Positions 35,371-45,301 of a DNA stretch of 64,000 nucleotides are shown piece by piece. The notes beneath the pieces were generated by a model, which saw nothing but the letters and a program-made list of their open reading frames with translations, had not been told where the DNA came from and ran no database searches. Made by a program: the position numbers and the translations under genes. Source of the DNA: Apiotrichum sp. Y4204. Lineage: Eukaryota; Basidiomycota; Tremellomycetes; Trichosporonales; Trichosporonaceae. How positions within the stretch are numbered: the first letter of the stretch is position 1; the number at the start of each line of letters is the position of its first letter. Location: assembly GCA_025531455.1 (NCBI GenBank), contig JAMYHL010000001.1:682001-746000 (forward strand), in the 5' to 3' direction.

Positions 35371-37207
35371 GTGGGAGGCAATTGATGGCACTAGGCAGGT
35401 CGAGCGGTCCAAAGTAAACGATGACGACCTCAAGCCTGTGTCTGGAGTTGATACGGTATGAATAGAAACGATTGAGGTCGGATATCTGTGAGGCAGTTCT
35501 TCCCGTCTTTATATACATCTCGCTCGTCGTTCGACCACACACAGTACGGCGCGGCAGGGTCGGTGGAGTGGTGCACCGACGTGCCGACGGCCGGCGATCT
35601 AGAAGACAAAAAGGTGACTTCAGATGCATGTCTGTTCCGCTGCGCTCGCCCAGCGCAGTGCCGCGTTCGTTATCGCCTGCATCGGTGTCCCTCCTCTGGA
35701 TGGAACGGCGGTGACTTACACCGCCCCATGTTGCCACACAGTGTCACATTGTCAGGAGCGTGTCAGAAGTTTTGCGGCCAGGGCCAGATCTGAAGGGCCA
35801 AATCTGAATCATGAGGATCCAGGGGCCGGACGACTCACCTGGAACTCTGAAACACCGGCCACATACACATTTCGTGCATTTTTCGTAATGACCGTGTTGG
35901 GCGGTGTTTTCTTTGGTTGTTCTTTTCTCGAACCTTTCGCTCCAGCTGCCGCTGTGACTATGCATTGGCTTAGCGATAACAGAGCCGTATGCTCTGGACA
36001 GTCATTATGCGGAAAACACGTCATCCTCTAGACCATCCAAGACAGTTAACAAGCCAATGTTTACAAAGCCTCACTGCTGTACTCATGTTAATGTCGCACT
36101 GCATCGTTTCAGGCCGTGCGGCCGACCTTTGCGTTGCTGATCTCCCGCATCCCTTGCCCAGAGCGGGTGCCTGGCTGCTGGAGGTCAGATCCCCGCGTCC
36201 ACTCCGGGGTTTGATATGTACGGTTTCGACCCGAAGCGAAGACAGTCCGCAACGAAGGAGCATTGTCCGTAGTACTAACAGCTGCTATCATTCTGTCTGA
36301 CAGTCGAACGGTCAAGCGTGGTCGCTTCTCGGTCTGCAGAGTCCGCTTCCAGATGCGAAATAAGCTCCAAAGCGGGTGAACAAGGTTCTGTCCACCGCCT
36401 CGGTGCGCCGAAACTGCCCAACTGGGACAGCTTTCTCTGCAGCCCCATGTCGCAGATGCGCTTCTGGATATCTGGAGCAAAGGAGAGTTGTGCCTGCAGG
36501 AAACACCTGCGTCTCCACACTTGCAAGTAACGTACATCCAGATCACATTAGTGGTTTCAGTAGTAGTGTCGGATACCCTGGAACTGTCAGTATTGCTTCC
36601 TCCCCCATGGTACGCTCTTTTCGGGCGGTGGAGAGTTGCGGATCACGAGGTGGCAAGGAGCCGCGACCGGATCGTAACGAGAGAGATACCCCTGGAGAGA
36701 CTTGGCACCACCGAGAACCGACAAGACACAACGAATGACGGCTCTCACTGGCGCAGATTACGACGACATTACCCAACGGCCGGCCATCTGATACAGAAAA
36801 CACCGTACCCTAACACAATCTCCGCAGAGACTAGGCTTGCACGCGTCCAAGTTGAGAAGTTCGTTCTACAAGGGAATTCCCCTCTCGAGCGGCACCACAC
36901 CTCAGAACAACGGGTGCCTCATTCGAGATTCATTTATTCGGGTGTCCCCGAAGTTTGGATAGTTTGCGATCTGAGGGCAATTTGAGATTAGTTTGGTCCA
37001 TAAGACGAGTGAAGAAGGTCTGAGGAATGAGGGCCAGGCGACCTCTAAGAACGCGTGTTGGGTTGACTTGTCCAGGGCCGAGGTTGAACTCGGCCACCAT
37101 TCACCAGATCGGTTCCTCAGATGGTGACTCAATCTTGCAACGTCTCAGAGAGAGCTGCATCTCTGAACGGGACCACATGGTCCGCTGCGATCACAGCTAC
37201 ATCTCAT
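35371..37207. other. Large intergenic region
   Basis: 1.84 kb without a supportable gene. The open frames are short, overlap on both strands and show no domain, repeat or codon pattern. Apart from the TATA element at 35508-35515, no transposon ends, tRNA or long repeat were recognised. Confidence 0.5.
35508..35515 (-). promoter_or_regulatory. TATA box of the AA14-like gene
   Basis: TATATAAA on the minus strand, about 138 nt upstream of the start at 35370. A strong TATA is compatible with an inducible secreted-enzyme gene. Inference. Confidence 0.45.
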
Positions 37208-38259
37208 TTACCCCTGAATGGGCTTGTCGCGGCGGTAGATCCAACAGCTCCCCTCGACCTTCAAGAGCGCGTAACCAAGTTTCTCCGCAAGGGAGAGGAA
37301 GATGGGGACCGCGAGAGACACGTCGGAGTAGCGGTTGTCGCGCTTGATGATCAGGCGATCGTGCCCGCCAACACCCCAGATTGGGTGGCCCATCTCGATC
37401 TCAAACAGGAGCGCCTGGCGTGAGCTTTCTGCATCGAGAGGGTGGGTCTCGATTCTTTAATCTTCGAGCAAACTCACTCGGTCCGACCGATTCGTATCAA
37501 TCGCACACCACTTCTTCAAGTATCCCTTGAACAACTCCAGTGTGGGCGCATGAGAGCCATGGATCTCGACTCGGCTGCCTGACCCGATGATCATCAGGTG
37601 GTATGGCGGCGCGGCCATGAGCTTCTGGGGCCGCGGCAGCGCGTCAAGGCTGGGAAGATAGTCTGGCACCATGGCTGGGGAGGGATGCGGACTTGCGGCG
37701 GCAGTGACCGCGTTAAGAGTCGGAGCGGGCTCAATCACCGCCCCAGTCTGGTCGACCTGGGCCCAATCGTCGACAGGGGCAATCGCTGGCGAAGGCTTGG
37801 GATTGAACAGGTCTAGAAGAGCCTCTTCGTGTTCGTTCTCAAAGCTGCGGTTCACAAATTCCACTCGCGGCAGCTCAATGACAAACTGGTTGGGCTCGCG
37901 AAACTTGGTCTTTGCAACCTGATCATCCGATACCTGTCGTCAGCACTGGGTTGAATCGCACTCACATCTACAGCCACGAGCAAGCTTCCACCCTTCGACA
38001 CTTTGTCCGTGATCTTCATCGTCCAATCTTCGTGTTTCGGGTCATCAAGGAGCTTTGCAAAAACCCGGCACCAGTCGGCAGCTACCGCCGCCGCAACTTC
38101 GACGACGCGCTGCTTGTCGCCAACGATGGGCGCGAGCACACCCTGAACCGCTTGCCACTCGGGAACGATGGAGACAGGTGCCCCAAGCACGTCCTTCAAT
38201 GCCTCCAGCTCCTGCTGAAGCTTGCCGTTCGGCGAGTCCCAGAAGTCCCGGATGCCCAT
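37208..38259 (-). CDS. Orphan protein of unknown function, three exons
   Basis: Exons 38259-37966, 37933-37478 and 37414-37208 give 318 residues; all three introns/exon joins are phase 0 with proper donors and acceptors (GCTCACGCCAG before exon 3). I do not recognise the family. The first 100 residues look helical (MGIRDFWDSPNGKLQQELE, VVEVAAAVAADWCRVFAKLL). The middle is Pro/Ala-rich and probably disordered (AIAPVDDWAQVDQTGAVIEP). The C-terminal 110 residues look folded, alpha/beta-like (YHLMIIGSGSRVEIHG, then SLAEKLGYALLKVEGSCWIY). No signal peptide or membrane helix. Confidence 0.7.
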
Positions 38260-39146
38260 GCGGGTCTTGAGGTCGCTGGTGTGAGCGTGATCCTCCTGGA
38301 GGCTTACAGTTGGGACATGGTGGGTACGTGCGGGACTTGAAGTTGTGAGGAGACAACAGGATAATCCTCCAAACTATGGGGAAGTATCTTTATAGCGACT
38401 GTCGACGACAATGCCACTGCTACCCTTTGCCGTTGAGTGGTTATGAAACAGGTGGCGCCAATGTCGTGGCATCGGCGCTTTCGACCACCGATCAGCTTGT
38501 TGATCGTTGTGGTGATCATGGCCGATGTCGCGATGTGATTCTTCCTCCAGCTATCACGCTTCCTGTTAGTAGACTCATTTTCCAACTGCTTTGCTTCCAA
38601 CCCCCACCACTGAAAGACGGACTGATCCCTTCTCAATGCTGCGTCCAGTTCTGATAGTAGCTGGAAAGCTTGAGGTTGTCAGGATCGTCGGGACTCGCCC
38701 TCGGCATCGCCCTCGGGAACTCGGGAGGGGGGTGGCCCGTGCATGTCGCGCAATCGAGGCACAGTGCGCACAGTCCGTCTTTCGGGAATCCCTGGTGCCC
38801 CAGTGCGCCTCTGGCCGTTGGCCTTTGGCTTCTGTTCCTCTTGTGCAGGATGAGCGCCAAGAAACGCGTCCCCGGTGGGTACCAGCGGGTCAGTCGCGTC
38901 TTGTAAGCATTGCATATTTTACGTAAACACTTTTAGGTACGCTCTTTTAGGTACGCGGGAAAATGTTCAAACAATGGTAGACGCCTAGTTCGATCGGGAG
39001 CTGGAAAGGCCCGCCAGGTCGTGTACTCTTTAGGCCCCTCTCCTCAGCCCACGCCGAAGCCCTGAAGATCTTCTCCTGACCTTCGAGATCGTCAACGCAT
39101 TCCCAACCTCAACATCTTGCCTATAACAACCACACAAGCACCAATA
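38260..39146. other. Intergenic region, FAS1-protein promoter
   Basis: No gene supported. A 12-bp direct repeat TTTTAGGTACGC occurs at 38931-38942 and 38945-38956, about 200 bp upstream of the FAS1-protein start, and may be a paired regulatory site (inference). Confidence 0.5.
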
Positions 39147-39902
39147 ATGAAACGCTTCGCCATCGTCCTCGCGCTCGGCGCACTCGTCGGTGCCTCCTTC
39201 GTCCGCCTCCCCAAGGCCGGTGACGCCGTGAACCCTCAGTTGGTCGACGGCGAGCTCCAGGCCGTGTTCGCGCCACCGAGCACCAACCTCGGAGGGGGAT
39301 TCGCCACCGGCGACGGAATCGATGCTGGTACCGCGACCGGCCTCAGCCTTGCGGATGCGTTGACCCTCGAGCGGAGGGCAAGCCTCTGGTGGGAATATGC
39401 CCGTGACATTGCGTCTGTGGTGAGTCACCGAGTGCAAGCAGGTATCGTCGCGTTTGCATCACTTGTAGTTAGCAACGCTGCATCACTGTATGGCGATGTA
39501 ATGCTCACTTCAGACATCTCGCCTCACGCGCAAGGGAGAGACGACACTGCTTGTCCCTGTCGACCGGGCGATCATGGCGCTGCCAAGGAAACCGTGCGTA
39601 TCTGATTTAGCTCAGCTGGCACTCCGCAGATCACTCTAACATCCAGCCACCAGAACGCGGATGGAAGCGTCGCGAGCGAAAAGGAGGCGCGCGCGAACGT
39701 CGAGTCCTTCCTCTCCGCGCATATCGTTCCCGGCACTGTTACGCCAGGCAAGCCTGCGCAGACGCTTCACGAGAACGTCGAAGTGACAGTCACTGGCGAG
39801 GAGGGCGCGTGGATCGTGCAGCCGGGAGACATCAGGGTCCTTGGCGTCACTCAGGCGAGCAACGGAAAGATCTACTACCTCGATGGCGTTGTCTCTTTCT
39901 GA
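39147..39902 (+). CDS. Secreted FAS1 (fasciclin) domain protein
   Basis: A 202-residue protein. Exons are 39147-39419, 39514-39593 and 39647-39902. The N terminus is a signal peptide (MKRFAIVLALGALVGASF). The second half has a FAS1-like pattern: ETTLLVPVDRAIMALP (H1-like motif), a helix ANVESFLSAHIVPG, LHENVEVTVTGEEG, and GKIYYLDGVVSF (H2-like end). FAS1 proteins are usually secreted or wall-bound adhesion or matrix proteins. No GPI signal is present. The third exon starts after ATCCAG, because the later CAG would break the frame. The preceding branch site CTAAC supports this. Confidence 0.78.
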
Positions 39903-41071
39903 GCTGCGTGATCTGTTCTGGGGTGGCAATCCGTGAGCGTCGAGCGGCCTCGCCAGTTGCATGTCGATGTCCGCGCGAGAGATCTTCCGCAGTAGGCGTC
40001 GTGCGCGTACTCCCACACCGGCTCTCTGGTTGAAGCCGCAGATGTGCACAATCTCTAACGCTGTATCTAACCTTGAAGCGGCGCTACTCCGTCTATCCTT
40101 ACCATCCGCGTTGTACAGTACTGTCTGTACTATAGTATGTTATGCTTGAACTGCTGTCCCCGTGTGCCATTAGCGCCAGGGACTTCAACAGCCGGCGCTG
40201 CGGAACAGGGTCCGTGGGCGAGATCTACCCGTTGGTGGCAAGATGAATCGCATGTTGCCAAAGTAAGGGAACATTGGGGCAGTAAAACTGCAGGCTGAGG
40301 TCTTGCCAGGCATGCTGGATACAACCTTGCAGCTTGCAGCTTGCAGCTTGCAGCTTGCAGATTATCAGAGATGCAAATCCGCTGCTTGCGATCAACAGAT
40401 CAATGATCAATGTGGCATATGTGGCACAGCGGTACAGCGATCTGTACAGTGAGTTGGTGCTGCTCGTCACGTGCAGCGAGGCCTCGCCTGGCCTCCTGAT
40501 TGCGCGATTGCGCGCCTGATATCATAGGTCACCTTGTGTAATTGTGTAACGGGGAATGTGGATCATGTGGAGCATCAGGCCGAGACAGGACTTTGACCGC
40601 TGCACATTGCCCTACCATGGTGGACGCCGTCACGAATTTGTCGTCGACGTTACGACGTTATCTGTGTGTTCTTCAGCAAAAAAAGTCAGCTGCGCAGATT
40701 ATCATCTTTATCGACATTGCAACATTGACATTGCACTGCGTTTCTCTTTTGCACAGCGCTGGACGTTCCGGGCCCGGCCCGAGCGACTCCACCCCCGCAA
40801 CGCGTCAAGACAGGGTGCAATACCGTGCCTGATCCCCGCGATCGTCACCGTGCTTCTGAGCTTCTCGGCCCCACCGTAGCAGAGAGCCATGCTGGCAGTG
40901 GAGAGCAACAACAGACGTCAGACAATGTGTCAGTCAGCTCGTGCAATTGTGGAACTCGCAACTTGCAACTTGCAAGCTGTCCATTGCTTTGTACGCGCTG
41001 TACACGATAACAACACCCATCGAAGCGCGTACGTTCGCACGAGTAGACTATCCCACCATCACAACACCATC
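39903..41071. other. Intergenic region with CTTGCAG repeats
   Basis: No gene supported. Contains the 7-bp repeat array listed separately and related GCAACTTGCA sequence near 40960-40975. Confidence 0.5.
40326..40360. repeat. (CTTGCAG)5 tandem repeat
   Basis: Five perfect tandem copies of CTTGCAG in a noncoding region. Confidence 0.95.
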
Positions 41072-42274
41072 ATGACGGCCACGAAATCCCTCTCGTCTGA
41101 ACAGGCCGACCGCGCCGTCGGCGCGCTGCTCGGCACGGTGTGTGGCGACACACTCACGAACACGGACGGCGGGTGGGGCGAGGGCGTGGCGCTCGCTATC
41201 CCAGTACTGGAGAGCATTGGCGCGGGCCTCGACGTCCACAGCCCAGACACGCAGGGGCGCATCGTGCGGCGCTGGATCGAGTGGTCCCTCTCCGTCCCCG
41301 ACGACCCCAATCCCTCCCCGGCACTCGAGGTGCTCACCCGCCTCTCCGGAAACGACTGGGACGAACATGCGGACGATACCGTCGCCAATGCGTGTATCCA
41401 CACTGCGCGCACGGTTGCGAAGAAGCGCGCCAAGAGCAAGGACAAGGACACGGAGAAGGAGGACAACACGACCATCGACTGCGGGGCGCTCCTCGGCGCA
41501 GGAATCCTGGCCATTGGCTTTCTGCACATTCCCGACGACTCGCCGTCGCTTGCGGGGGCCGCGCGCGCACTCGCGGCCCTCACGGACCCAAGGGAGGAGG
41601 TGGCCGAGGCGTGCATCATGTGGGCGAGTGCCATCCGCCAGCAGATCCTCACCGGCGACGGCTCGATTACTGCCGGACTGCGGTTCATGGAGCCGCAGCG
41701 CGCGTCCAAGTGGTTCCAGATGTTCAAGACGGCCGGGATTGCGGAGGCGCTCGGCGCGAGCGGCACGCCGACCGTGCAGACCGCTGTGCCGGACACGAAC
41801 TCGTGCGCGGCCAACATGATCGCCGCGTGGATGAACGTTAGCGGCACGGACCGCCCCAACGTTCAGGCGTACCTCGACGAAGCGCTCAACATGAAGGGCA
41901 AGTACTACACTGCTGAAACGGTTGCTCTCACCGGCACGGTCGTTGGCGCGACGATGGGAGGGAGCAAGATTCCGCACGACTGGAAGTCGATGATGCACGG
42001 CTGGCCCGGCATTGTTGATGACGCGCTCGAGCGTCTCGTCACGGAAGCGATCGATGCGTCGGCGACAGGAATGACCACGCATGCGGCTGCCGGCGCCGCA
42101 CCAGGATACGGAGATGCCCCCGCCTACGATGCCCCGCCGTACGACGAAGCCCCAGGTTACAGCGCCGCGCCGGGCTACACTTGTCCTCCGCCTTCGGACG
42201 CGCCTGCCTACTACCGTTCCCCCACCCCGCCGACCGGACCACCTGTTTACGACTCCCCTCCGCCTAATTGCTAG
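41072..42274 (+). CDS. ADP-ribosylglycohydrolase-fold protein, probably inactive, PY-rich tail
   Basis: A 400-residue intronless gene. The helical layout follows the DraG/ARH family: GALLGTVCGDTLTNTDGGW at residues 17-35, ALAIPVLESI, DCGALLGAGILAIGF, DPREEVAEACIMWASAIR, and ALTGTVVGATMGGSKIPHDW near 290-310. Active members bind two Mg ions through TDDT near the N terminus and a D-x-D-T near the C terminus (consensus GGDTDTVGA). Here the first position reads WGEG and the second ALTGTVVGA, so the metal-binding aspartates are missing. This predicts a non-catalytic ADP-ribose-binding or scaffold protein. The last 65 residues are Pro/Tyr/Ala-rich (DAPAYDAPPYDEAPGYSAAP), a low-complexity tail possibly bound by WW or similar domains. 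Confidence 0.75.
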   Translation: MTATKSLSSEQADRAVGALLGTVCGDTLTNTDGGWGEGVALAIPVLESIGAGLDVHSPDTQGRIVRRWIEWSLSVPDDPNPSPALEVLTRLSGNDWDEHADDTVANACIHTARTVAKKRAKSKDKDTEKEDNTTIDCGALLGAGILAIGFLHIPDDSPSLAGAARALAALTDPREEVAEACIMWASAIRQQILTGDGSITAGLRFMEPQRASKWFQMFKTAGIAEALGASGTPTVQTAVPDTNSCAANMIAAWMNVSGTDRPNVQAYLDEALNMKGKYYTAETVALTGTVVGATMGGSKIPHDWKSMMHGWPGIVDDALERLVTEAIDASATGMTTHAAAGAAPGYGDAPAYDAPPYDEAPGYSAAPGYTCPPPSDAPAYYRSPTPPTGPPVYDSPPPNC

Positions 42275-42470
42275 AGTATGGGGCTGTACGGCAAAGTTGT
42301 TTGTAGTTCAATTACGATTCATGATGATAGGACGCTCCATTCAGTCAAGCTCCTCACACCGCTCTTCCTCAGAACGATCCATAGTCATGTGGTATGTAAT
42401 GCAGGGTATAGCGTTCGTCGTATGCGAGTTCTCTTCTGCTCTTCTGACCGTGCTGCTCCAAACTAAGCTA

Positions 42471-43247
42471 CTACACATTCACTTCTGCGATTAGAGTCTG
42501 CAGCCGCGAGTCGAATAGCGATGAGTTGATGGGCATCTCGGGCGTCTGGAACGGGTTCTTCATGACCGCGTCCGCGTCTGAGTGAGCGTCAGCGACATGT
42601 AACAAATATCTCCGGAGGGGGGGCATTCTGGGAGCGGAAGGATACCGCCAGAGACCCGCGCTAGCGAGATGCGAGTCCGTTTTGACATCTCGCGGGCGGG
42701 TTCCATCACACTCCCAGATACTCTACTCACAGATTTCGTACACCCTCTTCAGCAGCTCGTCGAGGCCGGGATGCCCGAGTGAGTGGAGGACAACAAACTT
42801 GATTCCTGTTGTGTAAGTCAATACGTCAGAAGGAAGGGGACGGCCAAATCCAGCTCAAGTAACACGCTTCCTGAGCGAACAACATCTGTCCGCCTACCAT
42901 ATCTGCCGCACTTACCCGTCTGTGTGAGGAAGACGTGCCCGCCCCATCCCTCGGCCTCGAAGCTCTGCAGGCCCGCCGGCGGGGCGCCGGGCGGCGGCGC
43001 AGGCGAAAGCCGTGCGGTGATAGCGTGAATACCGTGCAGCGTTCCTGCCAGAACGAGAATTGTGTTGAGCGGGAGCTGGGGAAGGACGTCTGTTGTGAGA
43101 GGCGCCGGTATCAAGTTCGGGTCGGTGATTGGATTGCACCCGTGTCAGCTACACGCCGCATTAATATCAACGAGACTCACCGGAGTACGAGCGGCTGTAG
43201 ACCAGACCTCCGGCCTTGTTGATGACCCAGAGCGAGTGAATCGTCAT
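42471..43247 (-). CDS. TRS23: TRAPP complex subunit Trs23/TRAPPC4
   Basis: A 140-residue sybindin-family core subunit of TRAPP, the GEF for Ypt1/Rab1 in ER-Golgi traffic. Exons are 43247-43181, 43089-42916, 42805-42731 and 42577-42471. It starts MTIHSLWVINKAGGLVYSRSY, the typical longin-like first strand of the family. Then follow LPQLPLNTILVLAGTLHGIHAI, GIKFVVLHSLGHPGLDELLKRV, and the C-terminal YADAVMKNPFQTPEMPI, which is highly conserved in TRAPPC4. Introns are 91-153 nt, longer than elsewhere in the window. Confidence 0.93.
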
Positions 43248-43703
43248 GATTGCGAGAGCGGGCGGTGATGTGTGAGTGGAATGGAAGGATAAGAGGGGGT
43301 AGAATGGAGAAGAGGGCGCCGTCGCCATCATTTCATGGCTGGACGCGACTGATGCAACGTCACTGCACTCCGTAGACAGGGCTCGAAAGCGGGATCAAAA
43401 TCGGGCGATCAAAGCACTTAACAGAAGTGGACGAATGTGTTGACGACATTGCAGAGTTCGAATCCCGCCCAGTTGTGAAACTATTTCTCCAATGTCATCT
43501 GCGCCGTGCTCATCGCTCGACGATTCTGCTGTTACATTCAATGTCCAATGTCCGTAGAATAACGACGAAGACAAGAGACTATATGAAGCTGACGAGTACG
43601 ACTATATAGATGAGAGAACGTAAATGTCCATTTATAAAAGCAATATTGTCCGTCATCGAAACGAGTGGTGGGTGGTCGGATCGGACGAGTGGGACGTCCG
43701 GTT
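43248..43703. other. Intergenic region TRS23 / PriA-like
   Basis: No gene supported. A T-arm-like sequence near 43456-43475 was examined and rejected as a tRNA. Confidence 0.5.
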
Positions 43704-44279
43704 TCATTTGTCGACGTATTGTTCCTCGTCGTCCTCATCCTCGTATGTATCGACTTCGAGGTCGGTATCCGTATCCACGAGTTCGATCTCCTTATCCGCT
43801 TCCTTCACGAGCTCATGGTTGGCGATACACCGTCCCTTCTTTGCCGTCCACCCCTCCTCGCACTCGCGAATGACGCATCTGCCCTCTACGCACTGTACGT
43901 CGACGGCGTTTTCGATCTGGGTGCAGTCCATGCCGATCTCCTCCAGCGAGAGCACGGGAGCCTCTTGGACGCGGAGGTCGCGCGCGCTTCCGACAATCAT
44001 GTTGGTGTGGCGTCCGCTCGCCGCGCGCCCGACGATGCACCCGCCACACGACTCGAGGTCGTTCATAATGTCCACGCACAGGTGCCGCCCGAGCCACGAC
44101 CACTTGGTCGTCAGCGCGTCGCCGACGTACTCGTACACCGGGCACGCGCTCAGGCCGAAGGCGCACGGCCGCGCCGGACGGTGCAGCGCACGCGGGCACA
44201 CATGGGGCCCGTCATTGTGGGCTGTTGCGAATGGAGTGAGGAGGGTCGCCAGAACGACGGTGAGAAAGGCGAGCTGCAT
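43704..44279 (-). CDS. PriA-like secreted Cys-rich protein
   Basis: An intronless 191-residue protein. A signal peptide (MQLAFLTVVLATLLTPFATA) is followed by a cysteine-rich region like the basidiomycete PriA family (first described in Lentinula): CPVYEYVGDA, DLESCGGC, then GMDCTQIENAVDVQCVEGRCVI as GxDCTxI...VxCVxGxCVI. The last 50 residues are very acidic (ELVDTDTDLEVDTYEDEDDE), which is not typical of the family. Function of PriA proteins is unknown; they are extracellular. The start at 44279 is preferred over an in-frame ATG at 44327 because it puts the hydrophobic core at the very N terminus. Confidence 0.78.
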   Translation of the reverse strand: MQLAFLTVVLATLLTPFATAHNDGPHVCPRALHRPARPCAFGLSACPVYEYVGDALTTKWSWLGRHLCVDIMNDLESCGGCIVGRAASGRHTNMIVGSARDLRVQEAPVLSLEEIGMDCTQIENAVDVQCVEGRCVIRECEEGWTAKKGRCIANHELVKEADKEIELVDTDTDLEVDTYEDEDDEEQYVDK

Positions 44280-45301
44280 GATGGTCGCGTCGAGAAGGGC
44301 ACGATAGCTTTTTGTTGCTGGGGACACAAAGTTTCTTGAGGGGCACGGGTCTCAGAGACGATGGTCCATGGGTGTTATACCCACCCCCCCGTCCTCTCCT
44401 CCCTCTGGCTCCTCAAGGCCCCTCGCAGCTGTTCCCACCCTCGCAGCTCTTCTCTTGACTCACCTTGGACTCTCTCGACATACCTTGAGCCCTCGCAGCT
44501 ACCCACGCTCACCGTCTTTCACCAGCACATGTCCGAGTCGTTGTTGTGTAAGCAAACACTGACATTCACATGACCTCCAGCTCGCCCACAGAGCCAAGAT
44601 GCTGAATGCGCCGAAGAGCACATAGCTCACACACTTGAAGAGCCGACTTTCCCAATACGATGATAAGCAACGACGAGCACAACGTCACCGGAATGACTAG
44701 CAGCACCGGTTTCACCATCTCGTGAGCTATCTTTGACATTAGATCGTCAGGTTGCATTCACTGCCCATCGGCTATGGCCCCTCGGCGTTACACTGCGGTC
44801 TCCGGCCAGGACCCTAACAAATGTCGCAGACACCAGTGCTCCGACGCCACACCCAATCCGGAGGGGTACCGGTACTTCACATCATTCAGCCGTGCATAAC
44901 AGACTGTAGTTCACATTCATTCACCTTCTCGCTGTTGCTGGAATGGGCACACTGCGCCAGCGGCCCTTTTTCGGCGCTACTTGGTGAATCCTGTGATCTT
45001 CATCTAGGCTAGTTGTATTGTCATGTTACTCACTCCAGGACTACATACAACACCCACGACTCTAACCTAGTCACTCAACCTAACCACCTCCACCCACGTC
45101 ATCCTGTCGAAGTAGCCGTCTCTCGCCGAGATCACTGCTCAGCCAGAAATGGAACCGGCAATGGGTCGGCGGTTCGGCATCTCTCAAAGGACTACATAAC
45201 ATCAGGGACTACAAACGACGGTGCCCAAGCTGCGAACTGACACCAGGGCCAGACGCTGCACTTCACAGCTCTCTACGTGGGTCTACTTATTTACGGCCAT
45301 C
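44280..45301. other. Intergenic region left of the tandem family
   Basis: No gene supported. CCTCGCAGCT occurs three times (44421, 44439, 44491). Marks the change from region 3 to the paralogous array. Confidence 0.5.

Noticed and set aside
35371..37207. Transposon or retroelement remnant in the largest empty stretch
   Set aside because: No terminal repeats, no reverse-transcriptase or transposase words in any frame, and no target-site duplication was recognised.
43395..43475. Possible tRNA (GAGTTCGAATCCCGC T-arm-like sequence with GCGGGAT upstream)
   Set aside because: The outer arms pair but no T stem, anticodon stem or D arm can be formed in between; at best a relic.
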